Made by a program: the position numbers and the translations under genes. From assembly GCA_000711775.1 (NCBI GenBank), contig ARYC01017763.1, positions 1 through 64,000 of the forward strand: a stretch of DNA of 64,000 nt, given 5' to 3'. Under the pieces are notes generated by a model. That model was not told the DNA's origin, did not search any database, and worked only from the letters and a program-made list of their open reading frames with translations. Source of the DNA: Oxytricha trifallax (Eukaryota > Ciliophora > Spirotrichea > Sporadotrichida > Oxytrichidae). Below, piece by piece: positions 35,393 to 47,994 of the stretch; the first letter of the stretch is position 1; the number at the start of each line of letters is the position of its first letter.

Positions 35393-35783
35393 TCACGCAA
35401 ATATCAAGACAATTATTTTCAATTTTGGTAGCTTTAGTTGTTTCAACTTCATTGATATTTAGATCTAGGAGGCTTATTTTTATCCTTTTGTTTACTAGAA
35501 TTCGATTTAGGAGAACAGTCTAATATATTATACTTTCTTTTTAAATTTAATGTTTCTTATATAAGAAAGAATAAATTTAATTTGTTAGATTTGTCTCCTT
35601 GGGAACATTTTAAGATCTCTATTTTTCCTATAAATCTTATCATAAAACTCATAGATATACTTTCCATCCTTATTTTAATGCAGTATCAGCGGCTATTTGA
35701 ATTTTTAAACTTGAAACTCAATGATCAATTGCAGATTAATTATCGTCTTGTTAATTTGTTTAACTCTTTTTTAGTTTCAATTA
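35393..35783 (-). CDS. Possible coding fragment, unknown
   Basis: A minus-strand frame open for 130 codons in the ciliate code, ending at TGA 35393-35395. It is Lys/Gln/Ile-rich with a more protein-like centre (DGKYIYEFYDKIYRKN near 35620-35670). No ATG near the 5' end, so it would be an exon or MDS. Chance opening is possible in such AT-rich DNA. Confidence 0.3.
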
Positions 35784-35799
35784 AAAAGTTAAGTTGATA

Positions 35800-36700
35800 A
35801 AAAATTTCCTAAGGTAGTTTCCTTATAAGTGTAAGCCCTCTTATCCGAAGATGCTAGAGGTTTTGCAATGAAAATATATATATTGCTTTACTGCAATAAT
35901 GTAGCTTATCTAAAATATTTTTATCGTATTTTATATGTCAATATAATATTAAACTGATTTAAATATATTAAGAAAATATTGTAAAATACAAAAAAGAATA
36001 AAATTGAAGGTAGATATAATATTAAAAATTTAAGATTTTTTCCTTTTTATTTATATAAAAGGCCCATAATATGATCTTATTCTGAAGAATTGGACAAAAT
36101 TATAATAAAATTTATTTTTTTTAAAGTAAGATTTGGGAAGAGTTATTTCAATTTATTTTATTTTATTGGAATATCAACATTTAATTTATTTTTTTAAATA
36201 TATTTTTACTAAATTTGTTATCAAACTAATAATATTATAAAGATTCTAGGCTTTGTGCTTTTCATGATTTCCATAAGCAAAAAGAACAAGTGAATCTGGT
36301 GATCCATTTTAAAGTATCAATATGAGCGGCACATGTACCACAGTTACTAAACAGCATGCATTTCTATCACTCTTCTCTTTTTTATATTAACACATTATGC
36401 TTTAAATTTTAATGAAATAACTAGGACAATTGGTTTATAGAGGTGATATTCACAGAAATAAATGATTGGTTGGAAATTTAAATTACTGACATAAAAACTA
36501 TTTGAGGTAATTTATTGTCAGATGGAAAATAATAAGCAAATCTTTCTTTTCATCTTAACATTTTGGTTTAATTAAATTTTATTAGGATCATATTTAAAAT
36601 TAGAAGAATTTAATGTAGTTTATTAATCGTCAAATCAGAATTGGGGAATAATTAAATCAATTAATTTTAACATATCATTGTTTAATACTAAAATTAAACC
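35800..36700. other. AT-rich spacer
   Basis: About 900 bp; a slightly less AT-rich patch lies at 36245-36375 but no reading frame is convincing. Confidence 0.5.
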
Positions 36701-36856
36701 ATCGATCTAAGGCGTGACGTAGACGTATCTGAGTGAATTGACGTGGCAGTCAAGAATTCAAAAAACTCAAAAAAAACTTATCTCCGCTACGACCTTTGCC
36801 CAATCCCTAACCAAGATGTTAGATCAGATAACCCAGAAATTAAGAACTTGAGAACT

Positions 36857-37000
36857 TCACAAAGATAGCAGGTGTGGTGCAAAACTCTTACCGCTTAAAC
36901 CGCTGTTGGGAATGTAATCTCTATCCTTTCGCTGTAATAGTTTCATCACCCTAACCAGTGTGTGAGAAAATAACTTATCGTTGGCTTCAATGGTTTTCAT
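36857..37000 (-). CDS. Short coding island, unknown (47 aa)
   Basis: A distinct island (36705-37040) of more balanced composition within AT-rich DNA. On the minus strand ATG 37000 to TGA 36857-36859 gives 47 clean codons, basic and helical (MKTIEANDKLFSHTLVRVMK). This pattern, a short coding block between AT-rich flanks, fits a macronuclear-destined segment. Confidence 0.35.
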   Translation of the reverse strand: MKTIEANDKLFSHTLVRVMKLLQRKDRDYIPNSGLSGKSFAPHLLSL

Positions 37001-37040
37001 CTTCTCACTTTTGAAGGCTGAGAACTACATTCATCCTCCT

Positions 37041-37640
37041 CGTTAATTTATTGCCATTATTTCCTCTTTTTATTTAAAAAAAAAATAAGAAAAATTAAAC
37101 AATATTGAAGTTATTTTTTATTACTTATTACAGTATAATTAATAATATTTGGCGATGTTTGGAATCGTTCTAAAAATTGGAAATCATTTGGACTGTTAAT
37201 TGAATAAATTATCTCATAAATATTTAAAATTGAACAAATGATTCTTCTTTTTATTTCAACTAATTCAATAAATTTAACTCGCATATTATATATATTAAAT
37301 ATTTAACTATTTATAGAAAATTTCATATAATTTCCTATTTATTCTAAATCAATTCAGTAAAAAGTAAAGGTATCAATTTTGTTAGATTAACAAGTAGAAA
37401 AGAAAGGATTTGATGATAAAACAAGTAAACAATGAAGATATAAATTTTTAAATTCCTAGAAATCTTGTAAGATAATTTAAATGGCAATTCAATTTATGAT
37501 CTAAAGAATACTCTTGTCTTCATTATAATTCTAACCATCTATAAATATTCCAGATATAACATAATATTTTATAGACGTTTAAGTTAATTATTACTTTTAA
37601 CGTTTATTAAATTAGAAGTCAGCTTTTTAGTTGAGCAAGC
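37041..37640. other. AT-rich spacer
   Basis: About 600 bp without a supportable gene. Confidence 0.5.
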
Positions 37641-37644
37641 AAAC

Positions 37645-38865
37645 TCACATTCACATCTGAATTTAATGCCGGATTACTTCTAAGATCATAAATAAAGCTT
37701 TGAAATAACATACAATAATTACATCTTATAAAATTAAGATTTGATAGAGTCATATAACAATGTCACTCTAGATAATAAAACTTCAATCTATGATGTGAAC
37801 AAGACATCCGTATTCTTCAATTTACCTACCGAATAGATTAAACAATACTTTGTTTCAATATATATCGACGAAGACTCCATTATACTCCCTCACAGTCACT
37901 CATATATCTCTTCGTATAAAATATATTGAGAAAAGGTTGATAATTTCGAATCGGATTGGAGTAAAAAGATTTAATCTTTTGAAAGCGACATCCTATGGAT
38001 GATTTTGAATACATCAATTGGTAATATACCCAACACCATCTACCATTGACTTCAAATATTTTGCTTCTAAAGAGCAAAAATTCAAAATAAAAGAGACATT
38101 ATTTTAGAAAGAAAAAGAATTATTCAACTCCTACGAGAGAACTCCCTAACTGAACATCAATAGAAATCCGTTCCCTAAATCTTACAATTTTTACAGGGAA
38201 AGAAAAGAGCATTCTTAAAGATCTAACTTATCAAATTCTTCAAATATCTCCAATAAAATTTTTCAATAAAACTCCATTTTTAGAAAATAAACCTTAAAAT
38301 ATACACATTTATGAGTAAATTCATGCAGATTATCATATGGTCTAACAATTCATCTCTAAATGCTAAATATTTCCGATTCTTTAGACAACATCAACTACAT
38401 ACATAAACATATAGCTAAACATAAGAAAGGAGGAAAAATCTTTACTTGATACAGAGAAAAAAACTAGACTCACCTATATTTTCCATACTAGATAGTAGCC
38501 TTTCTTCATTTTTAATAATTGGCTCTATTCTACATAATACGTCATAGATCGGTATCTTTTCAATATATAGCCAGATTCTGAACATAAATTAGCTTTTATC
38601 AAAGAGAAACCTATACTAATAAGACTAAATCCTCATAGTTCTATTATAGAATTCTACAAAACAAATATGAACTAATTAACTTCTATTACAAAAGAATTCA
38701 TATTCTAGGAAAATTCATCCTTCTGTCTGATGAGTAAATATTTAATCACAAACTTCTCTTAATCAGCTGAAAATTTGAAATATGTTATCAATCTACTAAG
38801 TTTGGGGAAATATTTGCTGCCATCCTTCCTTTAAAAGATAGTAAAAAAAACCTAAATCATAGGAA
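37645..38865 (+). pseudogene. Unknown gene, about 400 codons
   Basis: Plus strand. A clear frame from about 37650 to 38045 has a Thr/Asn-rich start and an IDEDSIILPHSHSYISS motif near 37868-37910; it contains an in-frame TGA at 37927-37929. A one-base shift near 38046 leads into an acidic/basic helical region to about 38310. A third piece (38450-38865) is again protein-like, with hydrophobic and aromatic residues. Composition is higher in GC than the flanks. No domain is recognised. Breaks suggest decay or IESs, for example in 38310-38440. Confidence 0.45.
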
Positions 38866-38869
38866 AAAA

Positions 38870-39825
38870 AACCAATTTGAACTAGAAAAAAGAAAACAGG
38901 ATTATAAAGAAGAAAACCATACCAAAATACAAAAAAAAAATAAAAAGAAAGAACAAAAGTTGAGAAATTATAAGATTTGGTAAAATTTAAATTATTAGTC
39001 GAATTATAAGAATTAATACAGAAACTTACATTAATCAATTATAATTATTAATTTACTATATCATAAATTATTTGATTTAATCGCATTATGTATGTCAATC
39101 AAGAAAAGTGTCGAGCATTTCTTGATTGCCTTACATTTTTAAGTTAGTTGAGTTGATTTATAACAATATGCATAATTTTTTTATTTTTAAATTATTCAGT
39201 AAGAAACTTAGACATTAGTGGTAAAATTATTTGAGTAAATGTTATTACATTTCAATTAAAAAATTTTGATAAAAAAATTAAGTTCAAAAATTAAAGTTGC
39301 ACTTTTGTTTTATGCTATCACGTTATTGGAAATATTTTAAAATGTGAGGATGTTTTTAATTGTAATTTACTAGAAAATACTTTAAAGTTAAAAATATATA
39401 AAATTTAACACTTTTTGAATAAAACAACTTTGGTTTATTCATAATATCAAATGCCTCTTATCTAATTACTAGTTATAATTGATTGATCATAATTTATTGG
39501 AATAATAATTAAGTATTTTAATCTTTTCATAATATAAACTAATGATAGACTCATTTTTTAAAAAATTTACTTGTTAAAAAGCATTTCATTCTTTATTAAA
39601 AGTGAATTCATGCACTATGTTATAATCATATAATTGTGAATAAATTTTTTTAACTGTATTTATTGCTGCAACTACCTATTTTTTTTGAAAATCTTACCAA
39701 TTTAAACATATTAAACTAATCAAAAAAGCTATATTTTAGATAGAGGGTTTAATAGAACCTTGAACCTAAGTGTGATAATATTATTATGATAATTTTCGAA
39801 ATCGAATACTAATAATAATAATAAT
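38870..39825. other. AT-rich spacer
   Basis: About 950 bp, very AT-rich, with a short AAT trinucleotide run near 39810-39830. No gene is supported. Confidence 0.5.
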
Positions 39826-39829
39826 AATA

Positions 39830-40560
39830 AATTAGATTGGGTTTTCTGGACACAATCATAATATTTTAAGGAAAAATGCCCCATTTCATCCTCTTCTTTC
39901 TTTTTTTTGTCTATAGTAGTTGTTCGATCTTCTTCTATAACCATTGTTATTCTTTTCTCTCTGTTGATAGTTTTATTTCCTCTTTTCTTGTTTCTTCTAT
40001 CCTATGTTCTAGGGATAATTGTAACAAATTCTAGCTCTTCAAATTTCCTTCCCATCTCAATTGTCGAGAGAGGATATAATTTGAAGTTGAAAAGTGCGTG
40101 TAGTTTGTAATTTGGCTATACATGTTTGACCTTATTATTTGAGTTATGCCATATTAAAAAAAAGCTTGTCTGAATTTTTGTTTATAGATGATTATCTTGT
40201 TCCTAAATGGTTTTCTTCTTATCCTATAATATTTGAGGTTATTCAGGATTCTTCGATTCGAATCTATAATTGCAGCATATTGCTTGCATAGGTGATGTTT
40301 GAGTGATGAGAGGTAGATATCAACCATTCCAAAGTTTCCTTTATGCTATCTATTTTTAATAGGACTATCCCTAAACCCAGACTATTGTTTAAGTCTGTTA
40401 AGTTTTAGATATTATAGTCTTTGATAAAGTTAAAAATAATCTTGCTAGTATAGTATGTTGAGGAAAAGTCCACTCTAAGATTTTGTTCAAGTAAAGCTTC
40501 TTCTTGGAGATGATGTAATTTCACTGATCGAAGGTAATCCTTTGGATCATTTGTTATTGT
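39830..40560 (-). pseudogene. Unknown gene, Lys-rich C-terminus
   Basis: Minus strand. A frame from about 40560 gives a protein-like segment (DYLRSVKLHHLQEEALLEQN near 40470-40545) that runs through one in-frame TGA near 40241 to about 40050. A shift there leads to a Lys/Arg/Glu-rich end (40050-39830). No start codon is clear. No family recognised. Confidence 0.4.
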
Positions 40561-41015
40561 AGGAGTTAATTATTTTAAGTATATAATATTTATCATTAAA
40601 TATTTGTAACCACCTTTAATTTAATGTTCTTTTTGCTATTAATGGTAAACTAATTTAAATAGTTAATCAACACATTCTTTCTCTTTCTATCAATAAATAG
40701 CATGTATTTTAGCTTAAATTATTGTAATTTAAAATATAATCACTCATTCTTCTCTTTAGTACCAAATTAACCCATCTATTTATCGAGTAATTGAATCAAA
40801 ATATAGATCGAACTATTTAAGGCAGTTGAATTATGACAAGGAGATAATATATATATATAATATATATATATATATATTAAGCATTTGTACTAAGTTGGTA
40901 GAAATTTATATACTTTAACTAAATTTATATTTATAAAAGATATATATATAAATTATAATTTATCTCCGAGAAGTGTTGTTATTAATTGCAATTCATCTTA
41001 AATATTTTACAAATA
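40561..41015. other. AT-rich spacer with AT microsatellite
   Basis: Contains an imperfect (TA)n run at 40846-40880. No gene. Confidence 0.6.
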
Positions 41016-41019
41016 TCTA

Positions 41020-41350
41020 TTGTGTAACTAGAAATGAATCTTTTGATGTTCTTTTACCAAATATGAGCATTTATCGTGAACTACCTAGTTTTTAACGATG
41101 AGAATGGGGGTCAATTCCTACAATAATTAGGTTGATAATTTTTCTGAGTAAATTCTACTTGCAAAAGAGTTGATTTGAATACAAGTATTTCAACAGAGTT
41201 TTTCAAAGTCAATGTGTAGGTTTAAACACACTTAGCATCTATATGGTCAACTTAGCAATTTACTTCTTGGATATTAGCCCAAAGGACGCCACCTAATTTA
41301 TGATTAAATTTGTTTTATAGCAATTTTCCTATATTTTCATAAATAAATAT
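41020..41350 (+). pseudogene. Coding fragment, unknown
   Basis: Two linked plus-strand frames. The first (41030-41101) reads FDVLLPNMSIYRELPSF; the second begins at ATG 41098 and runs to about 41340 with one in-frame TGA near 41176. A basic, Cys/His-containing segment follows (SKSMCRFKHTQHLYGQ). No family recognised; it may be part of the next gene. Confidence 0.35.
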
Positions 41351-41511
41351 TGAGTAATAATATAATATTGGGCAATGCTGAAATTACATGAGTAAGTGGC
41401 TAAATGCTCTGTTTTGTTAGGTTTAGTCTAATATTCTGTAATAATGATAAACCTTTTGCATGTTTTTATGAATTAAAAGCTGTCTAAATTCTTTTTTTTA
41501 TAAGGTACTTT

Positions 41512-43283
41512 TTTCCCAATTTAATTTCCAGGCATGAAGGTATAAGAAAAAATTATTTGAATTAACTTCAAGAACAACAACCTCAAAAGTATTGCTATTT
41601 ACAATATATACTAGCTTTGGTGAATAAGAAGAATGTATACTATAAAATAATTTCTACTTAATTCATTAAATTAAGATCAGATGATGAATATTTTATGAAT
41701 TAAATAAAATAATTTTTATTAATTTTAAGAAAATGGAATTCCTTACAAGCATAAAAGGGGACACCACAAGAGGAAATATTTACATAAACAAATTTCTTGA
41801 AAGTAGACTTATCTAATCATGACATCTTGGTCTGTCTATAACAATTAAGGAGGTTGAAACAAAAACAATCTCTCATGGCAATCTCTGAATTATACAATGA
41901 GAAGCTTATTGAGGATCTTAACTATATTTTAAATACAATAGTGGTTGCCCATCTTGATTTATAAATAACTAAAGATAGACAATATGGAAAGATCATATAA
42001 GCTCGCATTGAAAATCAGGCTAAATTTAGGCTAATTATCTGGTATAATAGAAATAGAGTAACGATGAATGAATTATTTGAACTTTTTCTCAATTTATTAA
42101 TAATTATATATTTTGAATCGGAAATCCCAGATATTCTTATAGATCATTTATTTTTGCTATTATAAAAATATTGTTTTAATTTCTGGTATTTTAAAAATAG
42201 CATTTATAATTTAACCAATTTTAATCTTATTTTTTCATCAGATATATTAGATTTGTGCCAATTAGTTTGGGTAAACGAATTCTTAGCGATTTTTAGGGAT
42301 ATTTCTATTTTCGAGTTTATTTTTTATATATTCTAGCATGATTTTATTCAAAATTTAGAAAAAGGATAAAGAAATGGACATTCTTAATATTATATAAATC
42401 AATTTGCTTATAATAACTAAAAAAAATTTTATGTCATAAAAATTTAAGATAATCTCGATATATTTTTAGTAATTGCACTCAGTGTAATTTAAACCTAAGA
42501 TGCTACGAAGTTAATGAGATAAAATTGTTTTATTTTATCAATGCCTCATATATATATCCATTCATTTAATTCTAGATACCATCGCGATCTACTATCTAGA
42601 GACACTCTGCCATTCTATCTTAAAATCCAAAATTTGTAAATAAGCATCCAATCTGGCATTGTCATTGTAGAGGAATTTACAAAGCTTTATATTCGTAATA
42701 TGCCAAATCAAATAAGCCTATGACTCATTAGATAAACTAATAAAAACAAGTATTTAATATTACAAAAAATCTGTTTCGAACTTTACTATATTACCAATCA
42801 AGTTAAAGGAAATAACGCTGAAAATTCAACAATCATTAAATATACAATAAATTTCTGACTGAATTATTTAATGAAATAGTTATAATTTATGACTCATCAA
42901 AAATGTGTTATGAAAAGATTCTTACCACAAAAGCAATAATTATTCCTGTTTTTATAATAGATACCTACGTTGATCATTTTTTAAATGAACTCTAAATCTT
43001 ACAAATTAATAAATTAATATTAGATATTGCTCTCTTTTCACAAATAGTTTGCTATGATCAACAATACATAGTTAATGAGTAATCTAAAATTAAATTTAAC
43101 ATATCACTGTTTATCAACAATACATAAATTAAATAAACCTATATTCTATTAAAAAACCTATTTCCAGTCCTTTAAGAAATCATCTAATTTAAAATATATA
43201 ATGATTTCTTAACATGTCAAATTTTAAAAGGAAAATTTAAGGCTCTAATCATTATCAATATCGATTTGAAATTTGCTTCATGA
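41512..43283 (+). pseudogene. Long helical-repeat-like gene
   Basis: The longest clean reading frame of the window: open from about 41512 to TGA 42721-42723 (403 codons), with an internal ATG at 41875. Protein-like sequence continues past that TGA in the same frame to about 42850, then shifts by one and runs to TGA 43281-43283. It is rich in Ile/Leu/Phe with regularly spaced helices. Pieces such as LVCLQQLRRLKQKQSLMAISE near 41825-41885 faintly recall the start of armadillo repeats of importin-alpha; that is a weak inference. It ends on a TCATGA hexamer shared with a convergent gene. One TGA and one frameshift suggest early decay. Confidence 0.5.
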
Positions 43284-43770
43284 AAAATATTGTTGATTTG
43301 CTGTTATTAATATAAGCTTCTTTAAAATAAATATATATTCTTGATGTAAAGTTTCCATTTAATCATTTAGTTCTTCTAAACTAGTGTAATTACAATGATA
43401 GTCTGATTCATCAAAGCTTCTGCAGTTTATTTCTCAACTAAAATAAAAGATTGAGAAACATCGAAGAATTAATATTTGAGTGTTAACAGAGATTTTTTTA
43501 GTTTTATTATTTGTATCTTTTAAAACTGTGATTTAATGCATATCTAAAACAAAAGATGAGAGACAATAAATTATATAAAAATCTATCTCTCGGTATCATA
43601 TCTAGAAAGATGAATAGAATAATGATCCAAAAAACTAATAACTAATTACTTGCCTCAAATAGACTACTCGTTTAATCTTTCAATAACTTAGCATTATCAC
43701 TTGAATTATATATTTGAACATATCTATAACTCTGTAGGTTACTATCTTCTTCAGCTTGTCAATTTTGGAA
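43278..43770 (-). pseudogene. 3' end of a convergent unknown gene
   Basis: Minus strand. The last 50 codons (43440-43278) are clean and protein-like (NYTSLEELNDQMETLHQEY), ending at TGA 43278-43280. A further piece near 43620-43770 (EEDSNLQSYRYVQIYNSS) is in keeping with the same gene, separated by AT-rich sequence. Function unknown. Confidence 0.4.
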
Positions 43771-44321
43771 CTTTATTAAATTAGCTTTAAATTTTTTCTT
43801 TTTTATAATAAATATTAATTAAGATAAATTGACAAATATTGAATTAAAATAATTTCAAACATTCAAATTCAATGGAAAGTAGACAAATTAGATTAAAATA
43901 ACTAAACAATACTTTTTTTATAATCTTTAAAACTTTAAATATTTGAACATTTTGTTCAATTAAAACTCTCATTTATTCTATTTGACTGTTTTATGTAGTT
44001 AATCACTTTAATATAATCTTTGGGATATCATTTGATTTAAAATTCTGTAAAAATCAGAGTATATGTGGCGGTTCAATTATGCATTATAATAGCTAACAAA
44101 CTTAAATAATTTTTTAGCAATCTACAGATTAGGCCAATATTTCTATCTAAAAGATTTAAGTGAGTTTAAAAATCTAATTAAAATCATCATTTTGTTGATT
44201 TATACTATAAATTTTTGTTAAAAAAAACCAATATGTAAATAATTAATAGAATATGAAATAAACGAAGAACAAATCAATACACAAGGCAATAATGATTTAA
44301 TTTTCTTATATATTATACAAA
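43771..44321. other. AT-rich spacer
   Basis: About 550 bp without a supportable gene. Confidence 0.5.
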
Positions 44322-46650
44322 TCAGTGTATTTTATAATAATGGAGCATGCTATCAAACATCCTTTCCTATACTTATTCAGAACTCTCTAAATACTCTTTG
44401 TCTGTAAGCTCTTATATTGGATTCATTTCAGTGTTATACAGGGCTTAGGGTTTGCTTAATCACTGCTTTTGAAATACTTCAGGAAGCTGATAAACACTTT
44501 TGTTGGCAAGAGTGATTACTTGATGTTCAGTTATGATGTTTCCCATTAACTGGACCTCAAAGTATTCGATAGGAACTTTATTCATTGCTTAATTACAAGT
44601 TCATTTGACAATGAGGTGATATTCTTGTAGATAATTTTCGTTATCTAATTTAACAAGTGCTATAGATCCTCTTATATGTGATAAAACTGATTTAAAAGAA
44701 TGTTACCACCTGTAAGTGTTTATATATGATCCCCTTTTTATTATATATTATAAGTGCACTTCTCCTTTCAGCCCTTGTTCAATGATGTCAGTTTCTGTCT
44801 GATAAGACATTAACTTCTAGAAATTTGAGATTTTAAGTATTGCAAACTTTAATTAGAAGAACAACATCTAGTGAGAATAATTAGAGGTACCACTCTATTC
44901 AGAAGAGTACATCACAAGGAAGGTGGTATTGCTATTCATACATATATACGGGTGCTTATAAGTGAGCATCTTATTTTCCCACATCACTCACTTAATTTAC
45001 TCAATTGATTTTCGTATTTTCTTGGCATAAGGGTTAGTTCCTTTAGCAATATTTTCATATGTTAGTTGGATTACAGAGTGGCAAATTTCTTTTTCATCTA
45101 ATTGTAGTCTTTTTTCCTTAGCACTAGAGTCGTGACCTAGGCAATCCCTCAAAGTATCAATCACTTTTCATATTGAATTCAAAGCATTTATATTTACCAA
45201 GCAATTGACTTCTGAGCCACATATTTGCTAGCTATTGAATGTTTAAAGTCTTAACAAATCGCAATTTATCATAATAATTCGATGGATTTAAATTAGTATT
45301 TAAAAATATAGTAATTGTGTGCTGAAATAATGGATGTATATAAAAATATTTTTAAGTTTGAATTTTAGATATCTTTGTTTTTATAATACTCTTTCAGTAA
45401 TATTTTGGATAGAGATAAGGAAAAATAGTGAGTTCAGACTGGAAAAAAGAAAGAAAGTAGGCAAATATATTTATTCTGATGAAGTTATCTATGAAATTTC
45501 TTGAAAAATAACGCAGCTTCTTGATAACTCCCATTTTCTTTAAAATTAAAAAATATTCAATAAGTTATTATTATTTTTCTGTGATTCTTAACATAATTAA
45601 TTTTACATAAAATTTATTTTGAATGGTGGTCCCGTCATTCTGATATTTTAAAGTTTCTCTATAATTATTTTTATTTAGAGCTGACGGAAATTGATACTGG
45701 GGCTTAAGCCATCCAGATAAAAATAATAAGATATTCATATTTGACTTTTGGCGATCTAGTTTCCTCTTTCCAAGCCAGTTACTTCTATATGTAATCGACT
45801 AGTTTCACATCATGTACGTTCACTGATTGCCTTGGGTAGGTCTCATGTGATATTTCGCTATTTCGAATGTCTATTTTTTCACTTTTCTCTAGCTGCTTTT
45901 CTATGAGTGCTTATGTTCAGGTAAAACTCTTCTCAGCAAAGACTTATTGTTTGGCTTGATGAGGGTGAAAACCCCGAGTGATACTATGCTGAGGATGTCT
46001 TATGCAGGGTTTTGTCCTTCTTTTCCTTAAGCAAAGAGAGTTCAATCTGATATACGAGCGGTCTGTCTTTTAACTCCTATCCTATCCAGGGCTTCTCTAT
46101 AATTTCTAAGCACAAAGGGAATCTATCCCAAATGTTATAAGAATGAGTTTTAATTGACAAATAATCAAGTTTCAGGAAATAAAAACATATCTATCAATAC
46201 TCAAGTTTCAGTAAGTATAAACTTATCTATCACTTCCATTCTTTTAACTTTTGCATTTACTTCGGCAGTAACATCTCAAATTAATTTACCACATCATATT
46301 ATCTAATTCATTATGCAATAAAATCTTCTTGATATATTCTAATGCTAACATTCCAGCACAAACAGAAGTCTCAAGTATCATAAATATAGCCAAGGAAGAT
46401 AACATCATTGTTGGATTTGACAAAGTCACTGATGTCCTATGGCCTTGAGATGTTGACATTTGTAATGGTGTTAAATTAAAGATGAGCATGTTTATTCATT
46501 TTCGTCTTCTTTCCTTTATTGTGACATGCTGATAAGCAATTGATAACCATTTGTTGAAAGTTCAAGATTGAAAGAGATGCTTTTGAGTCTTGTATCATTA
46601 GGGGCTTATAGTTTATGGTAATAGATTCTCCATTTATTAATGTTATGAAT
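44322..46650 (-). pseudogene. Large unknown gene with repeated in-frame TGA
   Basis: Minus strand. The 3' part is one frame from ATG 45272 to TGA 44322-44324 (316 codons) with no indel but four in-frame TGAs at 45168, 44988, 44601 and 44460. The 5' part (46650-45620) reads in pieces, with clear protein character such as ITINYKPLMIQDSKASLSI near 46570-46625, ISDFVKSNNDVIFLGYIYD near 46375-46430 and DILSIVSLGVFTLIKPNNKS near 45950-46010. It contains TGAs near 46373 and 46313 and several frame changes. The AT-rich gap 45290-45620 may be an IES. Overall it resembles a large ciliate sensor or signalling protein, but I cannot name the family. Confidence 0.5.
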
Positions 46651-47994
46651 AAATTAAAATAAATTCAATGTTAATATAGCTAATAAAATATGCATTAAAA
46701 CTTGGTAGTTTATTAATTATTGATAGTAGACCTCAATTTACGAATAAATATATACACGTAGCAACCAAATCTCTAATAGTTAATTATATTTTCCCTATTT
46801 TAAATATAAATTTAACAAATAATTTATTCATATAAAACTATTCTTTAAAACAAAAGAAACAAAGCTAATAATAAGAATATAAATTAATACAATGTAACCA
46901 TTAAAAAGAAATAAGATTGTTAAATATATTAAACAAGATATTGTATTAAATTATGTTACATTAAATTATTTTTTAATATTAATAAATGAGAGGAATGTAT
47001 AATAATTTTCAAATCAAAACAAGAAGAAGTTCTAAACAGATAGCAAATTATTAAAGATGTTTCTAATATTTTAATGGGGAAACAATGATCTAAATTATAT
47101 AGAAATTATTTCAAAAAAAGGAAATTAAAAAAAATGCGAATTATAAATTTTAAGTTAAATATACATAATAAAAAATAGTTAATTTTAATTACAAAATTTG
47201 ATTGCAGAAAATAATTACAGTGCCTAGAAATACATCACTTCTTATATGTCCTCTTTTCTAATGCAATGAAATATATAATTAAGTTAAACAATATTTGTAA
47301 AAATAATTTTATATAGATGTTTTAAGGAACATAGATCTAGACTGTAATGGAAAAGTATACATATAAATTAATATTGCTGATTATTATTAGGGTTTAGGGG
47401 ATTCTGAAAAATTTAGATAAAAAAGAGTATTTTTTAAGTAATTTTTTAGAATAAGTATATAGAATCACAGACCAATCCAAAAATGGCAAAAAGGGAACTA
47501 GCTTTTGTTTAAATATTCTTAATCTAAAAATTTATATTTAGATAAATTAAAATATAATTACGGTTAAAATAAAACATGAATATCTTTATTCTTACTTTTA
47601 TATATTTACAGATATAGATTAAATTCATTAATATTAACTCTAAATCAAATATCTCATAAATTTTAATCTAAGTTTTATTATTTGTCTACTTTACAGAATT
47701 TTTTCCGATGATTTTAAAATTCATTGTATTTTATGAATTTCTACATCATGAGTCTTTCCTTACTTTTTAGTTTTACATTAAATGGCACCTGTTTTAAATT
47801 TATACCAATCATATATTAATTTTTTTTTAAAAGAAATAAGTTCCAAAACGACCACTATGTTTTAAGACAAATTAAAATAATTAAAAAATTATATAATTAA
47901 TGTGTGAACTAAAATTTATTAAAATCAAAATACTCATATAGTGTAACTCATATCTTATGCACAATTAATTATTCACAATCAATGCAGTTTGTTA
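46651..47994. other. AT-rich spacer
   Basis: About 1.3 kb, very AT-rich, no supportable feature. Confidence 0.6.
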
